NCBI GenBank assembly: GCA_019136395.1
Contig: JAGVUH010000684.1
Coordinates: 1 to 13,535 of the forward strand
Origin: Gammaproteobacteria bacterium
GTDB taxonomy: Bacteria > Pseudomonadota > Gammaproteobacteria > Chromatiales > Chromatiaceae
Length of the DNA: 13,535 nt
Reading direction: 5' to 3'
Below are positions 1-6,256 of the stretch, piece by piece. How positions within the stretch are numbered: position 1 is the stretch's first letter; each line of letters begins with the position of its first letter. A program made the position numbers and the translations under genes. Below the pieces are notes generated by a model that saw nothing but the letters and a program-made list of their open reading frames with translations, searched no databases and was not told where the DNA came from.

Positions 1-354
1 AACAACGCCGGTCGTGGCTATAAGGTCATCCAACTCTACCGGGACAAGTGCGGCGAGGCCAGCCGGGTGGAACTGCAGATCAGCGACAAGGACGGCAAGG
101 CCCTCTGCACCTATGGCGGCAAGGTCAAGACCGCCAGCCTGAACGCGGAGGTCGATTACCTCATGAACGCCACGGACGAGGACTGGACCTGCATGGGCGA
201 GGGTAAGTTTGGCTGCGGGGCCATGGGCGCGATGATGACGGGAAAGCTCAAGTTCAAGGGCCCCAAGGGGGAGGCCATGGGGGTCATGGGGCCCTTCGAT
301 AGCTTCCTGCAATTGACGGGTAAGATTCCCGGCGACAAGGCCAAGTGCCCCTAG
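1..354 (+). CDS. SCP2-like small Cys/Met-rich protein (5' end missing)
   Basis: The reading frame is open from base 1 to the TAG at 352-354, giving 117 codons of a gene that starts outside the window. The last 50 or so residues (MMTGKLKFKG, then a Gly/Met-rich segment, then FDSFLQLTGKIPGD) resemble the end of SCP2 (sterol carrier protein 2) domains, where a GKxKxKG strand is followed by a helix closing a lipid-binding pocket. The visible part has five cysteines and many methionines, which is unusual for a plain SCP2 domain and could mean metal or tetrapyrrole contact, but that is speculation. A GTG at 67 could serve as a start, but the upstream frame looks equally coding, so I treat the gene as partial. 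It ends 77 bases before bchE on the same strand, so co-transcription is plausible. The family assignment rests on pattern memory only. Confidence 0.6.
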   Translation, partial: NNAGRGYKVIQLYRDKCGEASRVELQISDKDGKALCTYGGKVKTASLNAEVDYLMNATDEDWTCMGEGKFGCGAMGAMMTGKLKFKGPKGEAMGVMGPFDSFLQLTGKIPGDKAKCP

Positions 355-399
355 GCGTCGGGGTCCCGGTCCATGGCGGCGGCTGGCCAGCGTGAATTC

Positions 400-413
400 C
401 TGACCTGTATCAA
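400..413 (+). promoter_or_regulatory. FNR/DNR-like box overlapping the bchE Shine-Dalgarno
   Basis: CTGAC-CTGT-ATCAA matches the FNR/DNR consensus TTGAY-N4-RTCAA at 9 of 10 fixed positions and shares the TGACCT core of the three perfect boxes further on. Its last two bases are part of the AAGGAGG ribosome-binding sequence (412-418). A class II promoter built on this box would start transcription downstream of the ATG at 432, so if the box is real it would more likely block transcription or serve an upstream promoter. Chance occurrence is possible. Confidence 0.35.
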
Positions 414-431
414 GGAGGATTTAGCCGCGAA

Positions 432-2189
432 ATGCTAAGCCCCAACTACCGCTCCGGCGGCGCCGAGATCGCTGGAACCTGGCCACCGGCCTGGGTCGCC
501 TATCTCACGGGTGCGCTGAAGACCGCTGGCTTCACGGACGTCCAGTTCATCGACGCCATGACGGACAACATCCCCGAGGAGCAGTTGCGGCAGCTTATCA
601 GCGAGGCCCAGCCGGACATCGTGGGCTGCACCTGCATCACCCCCTCGATCTACAAGGCCCAGCGGGTGCTGGAGATCGTCAAGGAGGTCGATCCGGCTAT
701 CGTCACCCTCCTCGGCGGTGTCCATGCCACCTTCATGTACCAGCAGGTCCTCGGCGAGGCCCCCTGGATCGACGCCATCGTCCGCGGCGAGGGCGAGGAG
801 GTCATGGTCGAGCTGGCGCGCACCGTCGACGAGGGCCGCTGGCCCGCGGACCGGGGGCAGGTCAAGGGCATCGCCTACATCGACGAGGGCCAGATCGTCG
901 CCACCCCGGCGGCCCCCACCATCAAGGACCTGGACGCCATCACCCCGGACTGGGGCATCCTCGACTGGACCAAGTACAACTACATCCCCCTGGGCAAGCG
1001 GGTGGCCATCCCCAACATGGCCCGCGGCTGCCCCTACACCTGTTCCTTCTGCTCCCAGTGGAAGTTCTGGCGCGATTACCGCATCCGCAGCCCCAAGAAG
1101 GTGGTGGACGAGATCGAGGCCCTGGTGCGCGACCACGATGTCGGCTTCTTCATCCTCGCCGACGAGGAACCGACCATCAACCGCAAGAAGTTCATCGCCT
1201 TCTGCGAGGAGCTCATCGCCCGGGATCTCGGCATCCTCTGGGGCATCAACACCCGGGTCACCGATATCCTGCGCGATGAGGACGTGCTGCCCCTCTACCG
1301 CAAGGCCGGTCTGATCCACGTCTCCCTCGGCACCGAGGCGGCGGCCCAGCTCAAGCTGAACCGCTTCAACAAGGAGACCACGGTCGCCGATAACAAGCGG
1401 GCCATCGAACTGCTGCGCAACGCCGGCATCCTCACCGAGGCCCAGTTCATCGTCGGCCTGGAGAACGAGACCCGCGAGACCCTGGAAGAGACCTACCAGA
1501 TGGCGCGGGACTGGAACCCGGACCTGGCCAACTGGGCCATGTACACCCCCTGGCCCTTCACCGACCTCTTCCGCGAGCTGGGGGACAAGGTCGAGATCTT
1601 CGACTACGACAAGTACAACTTCGTCACCCCCATCATCAAGCCGGCGGCCATGGACCGCGCCGAACTGCTCGACCGGGTGATGCACAACTACCGCCGCTTC
1701 TACATGTACAAGGCCTTCTTCTCCTACCCCTGGGCGGGCAGCGGGGAACGGCGGCGCTACCTGCTGGGCTGCCTCAAGGCCTTCCTCAAGGCCGGCTTCC
1801 AGCGCACCTTCTACGACCTCGGCAAGGTCAACTACTGGGGACCCCAGTCGAAGAAGAAGGTCGACTTCCACTTCGACACCTCCAAGACCCGCGTCGCCGA
1901 GGGCGGCACCGACTGGAAGGGCAAGCACACCCGCAAGATCAAGGGCGACCTCCAGGCCCAGATCATGGCCTGCGGCGGCAGCCCCGACCAGCTCAGCCAG
2001 GCCGAGATCGACGCCCTGACGGTCAACCCGCCCTCAGCCAACCTGAACGACGTCAACGTCCAGATCATGGCCTGTGGTGGCGGCAAGGATCAGCTCAGCC
2101 AGGAGGAGATCGACGCCCTGACGGTCTCCCCGGTTGAGGTGGCCCTGCCCACGCGTGAACCAGCCAGGGCCGCCGCGCCGGTGGATTGA
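432..2189 (+). CDS. bchE: BchE, anaerobic Mg-protoporphyrin IX monomethyl ester oxidative cyclase
   Basis: This 585-residue protein is a cobalamin-binding radical SAM enzyme that forms the isocyclic E ring of bacteriochlorophyll without O2. The N-terminal part is the B12-binding Rossmann region (opening [32 protein letters not shown]). The radical SAM [4Fe-4S] motif is C200-PYT-C204-SF-C207, followed by [10 protein letters not shown] and ILADEEPTI, which are strongly BchE-like. The region ending [24 protein letters not shown] and [15 protein letters not shown] matches the BchE C-terminal half. The last 80 residues hold a duplicated 22-residue peptide. The start is uncertain: family members usually begin a few residues earlier (MRI-type leader), but the frame has no ATG, GTG or TTG between the stop at 393 and ATG 432. 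The AAGGAGG at 412-418 sits 13 bases upstream, longer than usual. The gene marks the host as an anoxygenic phototroph. Confidence 0.95.
   Translation: MLSPNYRSGGAEIAGTWPPAWVAYLTGALKTAGFTDVQFIDAMTDNIPEEQLRQLISEAQPDIVGCTCITPSIYKAQRVLEIVKEVDPAIVTLLGGVHATFMYQQVLGEAPWIDAIVRGEGEEVMVELARTVDEGRWPADRGQVKGIAYIDEGQIVATPAAPTIKDLDAITPDWGILDWTKYNYIPLGKRVAIPNMARGCPYTCSFCSQWKFWRDYRIRSPKKVVDEIEALVRDHDVGFFILADEEPTINRKKFIAFCEELIARDLGILWGINTRVTDILRDEDVLPLYRKAGLIHVSLGTEAAAQLKLNRFNKETTVADNKRAIELLRNAGILTEAQFIVGLENETRETLEETYQMARDWNPDLANWAMYTPWPFTDLFRELGDKVEIFDYDKYNFVTPIIKPAAMDRAELLDRVMHNYRRFYMYKAFFSYPWAGSGERRRYLLGCLKAFLKAGFQRTFYDLGKVNYWGPQSKKKVDFHFDTSKTRVAEGGTDWKGKHTRKIKGDLQAQIMACGGSPDQLSQAEIDALTVNPPSANLNDVNVQIMACGGGKDQLSQEEIDALTVSPVEVALPTREPARAAAPVD
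1959..2126 (+). repeat. Tandem 22-codon repeat in the bchE 3' end
   Basis: Two 66-base copies, 1959-2024 and 2061-2126, lie 102 bases apart in frame, with 57 of 66 bases identical by my count. Both encode QIMACGG, two variable residues, then DQLSQ(A/E)EIDALTV. Three of the nine differences are silent third-base changes, suggesting that the peptide is kept under selection or is a fairly recent duplication. The LSQxEIDAL part resembles the N-terminal CheY-binding peptide of FliM, though I infer no shared function. Confidence 0.85.
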
Positions 2190-2233
2190 GTCCTGCCGCG
2201 ACGCCGGGGGAGATCGTCTCCTTTCCCGGCGAA

Positions 2234-2275
2234 TTGACCTTGATCAAGGCCGGCCCACCGGGCAACCGATAAATT
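2234..2275 (+). promoter_or_regulatory. FNR/DNR box and class II promoter of the dnr-like gene
   Basis: TTGAC-CTTG-ATCAA at 2234-2247 is a perfect FNR/DNR box. It is followed after 22 bases by TAAATT at 2270-2275, which matches 4 of 6 bases of the -10 consensus. This is the spacing of a class II FNR promoter (box centre near -41.5) and puts transcription start near 2282. The box precedes the Crp/Fnr gene itself, so positive autoregulation or control by another FNR is expected. A 12-base perfect palindrome, CCTTGATCAAGG (2238-2249), overlaps the right half. Confidence 0.8.
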
Positions 2276-2314
2276 TCTTTTATCGTTTGCCAACCTGGGC
2301 CGTGCCCGTCTGTT

Positions 2315-2338
2315 GGGGTGCCCCACCCCCACGGGGCA
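2315..2338 (+). promoter_or_regulatory. Mutually exclusive hairpins in the dnr leader
   Basis: Two alternative stems share bases. GGGGTG (2315-2320) can pair with CACCCC (2324-2329) across a 3-base loop, or TGCCCC (2319-2324) can pair with GGGGCA (2333-2338) across an 8-base loop. They lie just upstream of the AAGG ribosome-binding sequence at 2349-2352. No U-tract follows, so this is not an intrinsic terminator. A regulatory role is inferred only from position. Confidence 0.3.
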
Positions 2339-2360
2339 TGACATTCTCAAGGTCTTGATC

Positions 2361-3077
2361 ATGATGGAAGAATTGCGGCGGGCTCTGCTGTTGTCCCGCC
2401 TCTCCGATGAGCAACTGGAGCGTGTTCAGCGCCATGCCTCCCGCCTGCACTTGCAGGAAGGCCAGTTGCTCTTCAGCCAGGGCGATCCCGCCCGGCATTT
2501 CTACCTGGTCCTGAGCGGTCGCCTGCGGCTGTTCCGCCTGGCGGTGGATGGCGCCGAGAAGGTGATCGAGATCATCGGCCCCGGGGAGACCTTCGCCGAG
2601 GCCCTGATGTTTCTCGCCCAGGCGCGTTATCCGGTCTGCGCCTCGGCCCTGGAACCGGTCGAACTGATCAGTCTTGACACCCGGGACTTCGCCCAGATGC
2701 TGCAGGAGTCGGTGGCGACCTGCTTCCTCATCATGGGCGCCCTCAGCCAACGGCTGCATGGGCTGGTCCAGGAGATCGAGAACCTGACCCTGCATTCCGC
2801 CAGTAGTCGCTTCGCCTGCTATCTTCTGTCCCATCTCCCCCCTTACAAACTGGCCGTGGAACTCGACCTGCGCAAGGGGATCATTGCCTCCCGCCTGTCC
2901 ATCAAGCCCGAGACCCTGTCCCGGATCGAAAAGGAACTGAGCACGCGGGGCATCATTGCCGTGCGCGGCAGCCGCATCCACGTGCTGAACCTCAAGGGCC
3001 TGGAGGAAATCGCCGCCCTGGGGAGCCCCGGAGATTCTGGCTTTATGGTCAATAATCACGGCACAACCCCAGGCTGA
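2361..3077 (+). CDS. dnr: DNR-type Crp/Fnr transcription regulator
   Basis: This 238-residue protein has an N-terminal cyclic-nucleotide-fold sensor domain (about 15-140: LLFSQGDPARHFYLVLSGRLRLFR, then GPGETFAEALMF, in order), a long dimer helix and a C-terminal winged helix. The recognition helix contains PETLSR with E184, S187 and R188, the E-x2-SR signature that reads TTGAY-N4-RTCAA boxes. The N-terminal cysteine cluster of oxygen-sensing FNR is absent. With its strong resemblance to Pseudomonas DNR, this suggests a haem-based NO sensor; NO sensing is inferred. I chose ATG 2361 because AAGG (2349-2352) sits 8 bases upstream and the sequence from there matches the family; a longer frame from 2313 lacks such support. 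ATG 2364 is equally possible. The gene lies between bchE and nosZ and carries its own FNR/DNR box, so it is the likely regulator of the nos genes. Confidence 0.85.
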   Translation: MMEELRRALLLSRLSDEQLERVQRHASRLHLQEGQLLFSQGDPARHFYLVLSGRLRLFRLAVDGAEKVIEIIGPGETFAEALMFLAQARYPVCASALEPVELISLDTRDFAQMLQESVATCFLIMGALSQRLHGLVQEIENLTLHSASSRFACYLLSHLPPYKLAVELDLRKGIIASRLSIKPETLSRIEKELSTRGIIAVRGSRIHVLNLKGLEEIAALGSPGDSGFMVNNHGTTPG

Positions 3078-3187
3078 CGGGACGCGGGATTCCCCCGCAC
3101 CCTGCCATCTACGCCCTTCCCACCCTTCCCGCCATCCCCTCCTTTCCAACCTTTCCCCCTTTTCGCCCCGGCCCCATGCCCACGCCT

Positions 3188-3233
3188 CCTGACTCCCTGC
3201 CCCCCCCTGACTCCCTGCCCACCCCTGACTCCC
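3188..3233 (+). repeat. Three-copy 18-bp tandem repeat
   Basis: CCTGACTCCC occurs at 3188, 3206 and 3224, exactly 18 bases apart. The first two copies extend to CCTGACTCCCTGCCC. The repeat sits about 120-170 bases upstream of the inferred nosZ transcription start. It may be slippage-generated low complexity or a multi-site element; the sequence does not decide. Confidence 0.75.
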
Positions 3234-3240
3234 GCCAACC

Positions 3241-3254
3241 GTGGCATTTGCCAC
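3241..3254 (+). promoter_or_regulatory. Perfect palindrome GTGGCA-TT-TGCCAC upstream of nosZ
   Basis: A 14-base inverted repeat with 6-base perfect arms and a 2-base centre sits just upstream of two FNR/DNR-like sites. The small centre favours a protein-binding operator over an RNA hairpin. I do not recognise the cognate regulator. It is not an FNR site, and its spacing does not fit a sigma-54 promoter. Confidence 0.4.
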
Positions 3255-3268
3255 AGTCGGCGCGTTAT

Positions 3269-3282
3269 ATGACTCAGATCAA
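3269..3282 (+). promoter_or_regulatory. Second, weaker FNR/DNR-like box upstream of nosZ
   Basis: ATGAC-TCAG-ATCAA matches 9 of 10 fixed positions of the FNR/DNR consensus. Its centre is 39 bases upstream of the centre of the perfect nosZ box, which places it near -80.5 from the inferred start. No -10-like hexamer follows at 22 bases, so it would be an auxiliary site rather than a promoter of its own. Confidence 0.5.
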
Positions 3283-3305
3283 CTAAATGCTCATCCGCTG
3301 GCCTA

Positions 3306-3349
3306 TTTTGACCTCGGTCAAAACCCATCCCCGATTCCTGGACTAGGTT
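3306..3349 (+). promoter_or_regulatory. FNR/DNR box and class II promoter of nosZ
   Basis: TTGAC-CTCG-GTCAA (3308-3321) is a perfect box inside an 18-base palindrome with 8-base arms, TTTTGACC-TC-GGTCAAAA (3306-3323). After 22 bases comes TAGGTT (3344-3349), a poor -10 (3 of 6) at exactly the class II FNR position. A weak -10 fits a promoter that depends on its activator. Transcription would start near 3356 and leave a leader of about 60 bases before nosZ. Confidence 0.85.
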
Positions 3350-3416
3350 GATTCTAACGGCGAGCCCCGCGGCACGCCGGCGTACCAGTTTTTTTCAGCT
3401 TCACGAGGGCAGTTCC

Positions 3417-5732
3417 ATGAACAAGTTTTCCAGGCGCGGATTAGCCGTCGCGGTCGGGACCATCCTGGCGATAGGAGCGGCCTCGTCGGCCTGGTCGGCG
3501 GAGTCCCTCCAGGACGTGATGCAGCGCCGCGGCTTGAGCGAAAAGGACCTGCTGGCGGCGGCCAAGACCTATGTCCCCAGCGGCGGCCGCGATGAGTACG
3601 TGGTCTTCAGCTCGGGCGGCCAGTCGGGCCAGGTGATCGTCTACGCCATCCCCTCGATGCGCATCATGAAGTACATCGGGGTCTTCACCCCGGAGCCCTG
3701 GCAGGGCTATGGCTTCGACGAGGAGTCCAAGGCGGTCCTGGCCCAGGGGCGCATCCGCGGCAAGGACATCAACTACGGTGACACCCACCACCCGGCCATC
3801 TCCGAGACCGAGGGCGCCTATGACGGGCGCTACCTGTTCATCAACGACAAGGCCAATCCCCGCATTGCGGTCGTCGACCTGCATGACTTCGAGACCAAGC
3901 AGATCGTCGCCAACCCCTTCTTCAAGTCCGCCCATGGCGGCGCCTTCGTCACCCCCAACACCGAATACGTCATGGAGGCCGCCCAATACGCGGCGCCCCT
4001 CATCGAGGATGGGTTCGTGCCCCTGGAGGCCTTCAATGACCGGTACCGCGGCGGTCTGACCTACTGGAAGTTTAACCGCGACAAGGGGCGCCTCGAACCC
4101 GAGAACTCCTTCACCTTCGAGCTGGGGCCCTACAGCCAGGACCTCTCCGACGCCGGCAAGGGGCCCAGCTATGGCTGGGGCTTCACCAACTCCTTCTGCT
4201 CGGAGCGCTACGTCGGCGGCATCGAGCGCGGCCGTCCGCCCTTCGAGGCCGGCTGCTCCTCCAAGGACACCGACTTCCTGCACGTGACCAACTGGAAGAA
4301 GGCCGAGGAACTGGTCAAGGCCGGCAAGGTCAAGCAGGAGAAGGGTTACTACTTCATCCCCATGGAACAGGCCATCGCCGAAGGGCTGCTCTACCTGATC
4401 CCCGAGCCCAAGAGCCCCCATGGCGTTGACGTGACCCCGGACGGCAAGTTCATCATCGTCTCCGGCAAGCTCGACAGCCATGTGTCGGTCTTCAGCTTCG
4501 AGAAGATCCAGAAGGCCATCGCCGAGAAGAAGTTCGAGGGCAAGGACCCCTATGGGGTGCCCATCATCGCCATGCAGGACGTGCTCCAGCACCAGGTCAA
4601 TCTGGGCCTGGGCCCCCTGCACACCCAGTTCGACAGCAAGCCCTGCATCGCCTACACCTCCCTCTACGTCGACTCCCAGGTCGCCAAGTACGACTACTGC
4701 GAGGGCAAGGTGCTGGACAAGCTGTCCATCCATTACAACATCGGCCACCTCATGACCATGGAGGGCGACTCGGTGGAGCCGGATGGCAAGTACCTGGTGG
4801 CGCTCAACAAGCTGTCCATCGACCGCCATCAGCCGGTGGGTCCCCTGCATCCGCAAAACCATCAGCTCATCGACATCGGCAACGACAAGATGCAGCTCCT
4901 CTATGACATGCCCCTGCCCCTGGGCGAGCCCCACTACGCCGTGGCCATCGCCGCCGACAAGCTGAAGCCCGAGGTGCGCTACAAGTCCGGCACCGACAGC
5001 CGCACCGACCAGAAGCACCCCGACGCCACCCGCGCCGGCCGCGAGACCACCGAGCGCAACTGCGACGCCGAGGGCAAGTGCACGGTCACGGTCAAGGGCA
5101 CCGTCATCCGCTCCCACATCACCCCCGAGATCATCGAGGCAGTGGAGGGCGATAACGTCCGCATCGCCCTAACCAACCTGGAACGTGCCCAGGACCAGGT
5201 CCACGGCTTCGCCATGTACGGCCAGAACGTCCAGCTCTCCATCGAGCCGGGCAAGACGGCCAGCGTCAACTTCGTCGCCGACAAGCCGGGCGTTTACCCC
5301 TACTACTGCACCGAGTTCTGCTCGGCCCTGCACCTGGAGATGCAGGGTTACCTGGTGGTCAAGCCCAAGGGCTACCAGGAGGCGGGGGCCAAGATGGTCG
5401 AGGGCACGGCCTACAGCCAGGCGGACTATGAGACCCAGGTGAAGACCAACAACGAGACCCAGGCGGTCATCGACCAGGTCGTCGCCTATATCACCGGGCG
5501 TAACTTCAAGGACTTCCCGGTGGTCGTCTCCCTGGTAGAGGACGCCACCGACCAGCTCGGTTTCTCCCAGGACGCCAAGAAGAAGTCCGAGGAGGCCGCC
5601 GGCAAACAGGATTGGCAGAACGCCATGCTCTGGGCCAACCAGTGGTGGCAGTATCAGGTGAAGGCCGCCGACCTGGGTCTGCGCGCCAAGGCCCTCCTTG
5701 ACGAGGGTGGCGCCAAGCCAACCAAGCCCTGA
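3417..5732 (+). CDS. nosZ: Nitrous oxide reductase, clade II (atypical) type
   Basis: NosZ reduces N2O to N2 and water in the periplasm using the CuZ and CuA copper centres. From ATG 3417 (GAGGG at 3405-3409, 7 bases upstream) the protein has 771 residues. An N-terminal signal (about 1-28, cleavage near AWSA) precedes a seven-bladed propeller. The seven expected CuZ histidines are present: H124, H125, H173, H335, H402, H444 and H506. The segment GDTHHPAISETEG is the clade II form of the first motif. The cupredoxin domain has the CuA ligands H596, C631, C635, H639 and M642; the residue two after C631 is Glu where Pseudomonas has Trp. The signal contains SRRGLA, a degenerate twin-arginine, whereas clade II enzymes usually use Sec, so the export route is unclear. 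About 115 residues after the cupredoxin form a haem-free, probably helical tail. It heads the nos cluster behind an FNR/DNR promoter. Confidence 0.97.
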   Translation: MNKFSRRGLAVAVGTILAIGAASSAWSAESLQDVMQRRGLSEKDLLAAAKTYVPSGGRDEYVVFSSGGQSGQVIVYAIPSMRIMKYIGVFTPEPWQGYGFDEESKAVLAQGRIRGKDINYGDTHHPAISETEGAYDGRYLFINDKANPRIAVVDLHDFETKQIVANPFFKSAHGGAFVTPNTEYVMEAAQYAAPLIEDGFVPLEAFNDRYRGGLTYWKFNRDKGRLEPENSFTFELGPYSQDLSDAGKGPSYGWGFTNSFCSERYVGGIERGRPPFEAGCSSKDTDFLHVTNWKKAEELVKAGKVKQEKGYYFIPMEQAIAEGLLYLIPEPKSPHGVDVTPDGKFIIVSGKLDSHVSVFSFEKIQKAIAEKKFEGKDPYGVPIIAMQDVLQHQVNLGLGPLHTQFDSKPCIAYTSLYVDSQVAKYDYCEGKVLDKLSIHYNIGHLMTMEGDSVEPDGKYLVALNKLSIDRHQPVGPLHPQNHQLIDIGNDKMQLLYDMPLPLGEPHYAVAIAADKLKPEVRYKSGTDSRTDQKHPDATRAGRETTERNCDAEGKCTVTVKGTVIRSHITPEIIEAVEGDNVRIALTNLERAQDQVHGFAMYGQNVQLSIEPGKTASVNFVADKPGVYPYYCTEFCSALHLEMQGYLVVKPKGYQEAGAKMVEGTAYSQADYETQVKTNNETQAVIDQVVAYITGRNFKDFPVVVSLVEDATDQLGFSQDAKKKSEEAAGKQDWQNAMLWANQWWQYQVKAADLGLRAKALLDEGGAKPTKP

Positions 5733-5762
5733 TCCCCCGTTAACCCATGCCCCCTCCTGATG

Positions 5763-5777
5763 CCGGTCATTGACCGG
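5763..5777 (+). other. Inverted repeat CCGGTCA-T-TGACCGG between nosZ and the cytochrome gene
   Basis: A perfect 7-base inverted repeat with a 1-base centre lies 30 bases after the nosZ stop. As RNA it could fold to a 5-bp GC stem with a CATTG loop, but no U-tract follows, so it is not a standard terminator. It could instead stabilise the nosZ mRNA end. It contains TTGACC, a half of the nos FNR boxes, but the halves point outward and do not make a normal box. Confidence 0.5.
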
Positions 5778-5844
5778 AGCGGGAGGGTTGGCACAGGGAC
5801 CTGGGTGCTCACCCTCATTTCGTGTCAGTAAAGGTTATCGCATC

Positions 5845-6168
5845 ATGAAAAGCCTCAAGGCCCTCCTCCCCGCCCTCAGCCTCGCCCTTGGGCTGGGCGT
5901 CGCTGGTAACGCCCTGGCCCTGGACGGGGCCGAGCTCTATGCCAAGAAGACCTGCGTCGCCTGTCACGGCAAGGACGCCAACACGCCCATCCTGCCCGTC
6001 TATCCCAAGCTCGCTGGCCAGAATCCGGACTACGCCTTCAATCAGATGAAGGACATCCAGAGTGGGGCCCGCAACAACGGTCAGACGGTGGCCATGAAGG
6101 CCATCATGCACCTGGTCACGGACGATGAATTGCGCGCCATCGCCAACTGGCTGGGCACCCTGAAATAA
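5845..6168 (+). CDS. Small periplasmic monohaem cytochrome c (class I)
   Basis: This 107-residue protein has a Sec signal peptide (about 1-25: MKSLKALL, a hydrophobic core, then NALA) and one haem-binding motif, C37-VA-C40-H41. M84 and M88 in VAMKAIMHLVTDDE are candidates for the axial Met ligand, and a final helix (DDELRAIANWLGTL) closes a short class I cytochrome fold. The start ATG 5845 has AAAGG 10 bases upstream; a longer frame exists but would put a leader before an ideal signal peptide. It follows nosZ by 112 bases and probably shares its transcript. It most likely donates electrons to the CuA centre of NosZ, a role like that of NosC cytochromes in clade II clusters, but I do not assign a symbol because orthology is uncertain. 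Confidence 0.9.
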   Translation: MKSLKALLPALSLALGLGVAGNALALDGAELYAKKTCVACHGKDANTPILPVYPKLAGQNPDYAFNQMKDIQSGARNNGQTVAMKAIMHLVTDDELRAIANWLGTLK

Positions 6169-6256
6169 ATCCCCGGCTTGAGCGTGAGAGTCGCGACAAA
6201 GTCTTTCATTTTCAGTGGCGTGGCGCGCCGCCTCATGAGAGTTAGCGTGTGGTTAA

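Larger units (their letters stand above)
3078..3268 (+). other. C/T-skewed low-complexity spacer upstream of nosZ
   Basis: This is the first part of the 339-base gene-free interval between the dnr-like gene and nosZ. Bases from about 3108 to 3236 are strongly pyrimidine-rich on the + strand (runs of CCC, CCTTT and CTCC), ending in three copies of an 18-base repeat. I see no convincing terminator with a U-tract and no coding sequence. The interval also holds the palindrome at 3241-3254, and the nosZ promoter lies just downstream. Confidence 0.7.

Noticed and set aside
435..1928. Long open frame on the minus strand opposite bchE
   Set aside because: It mirrors the GC-rich codon pattern of bchE, is dominated by Val/Leu/Gly/Asp and has no recognisable motif. 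bchE on the + strand is unambiguous. The same applies to minus-strand frames at 3441-5117, 7143-8336, 8630-10093 and 11612-13315.
3188..3233. CRISPR-like array
   Set aside because: Repeats of 10-15 bases with 3-8-base gaps are far too short for CRISPR repeats and spacers.
3243..3253. Sigma-54 promoter in TGGCATTTGCCAC
   Set aside because: The GG and GC elements are too close together for the -24/-12 spacing. The sequence is better described as a palindrome.
3348..3416. Longer nosZ start at 3348
   Set aside because: This non-ATG start lies at or upstream of the inferred transcription start near 3356 and would put 23 residues before the signal peptide. ATG 3417 has GAGGG at good spacing.
5379..5732. 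C-terminal cytochrome c domain of NosZ, as in epsilonproteobacteria
   Set aside because: There is no CxxCH in the tail.
5763..5800. Rho-independent terminator after nosZ
   Set aside because: The stem is only 5 bp with a 5-base loop and no U-tract follows.
6213..6235. Terminator around GGCGTGGCGCGCCGCC after the monohaem cytochrome gene
   Set aside because: The self-complementary GGCGCGCC core leaves no proper loop and there is no U-tract.
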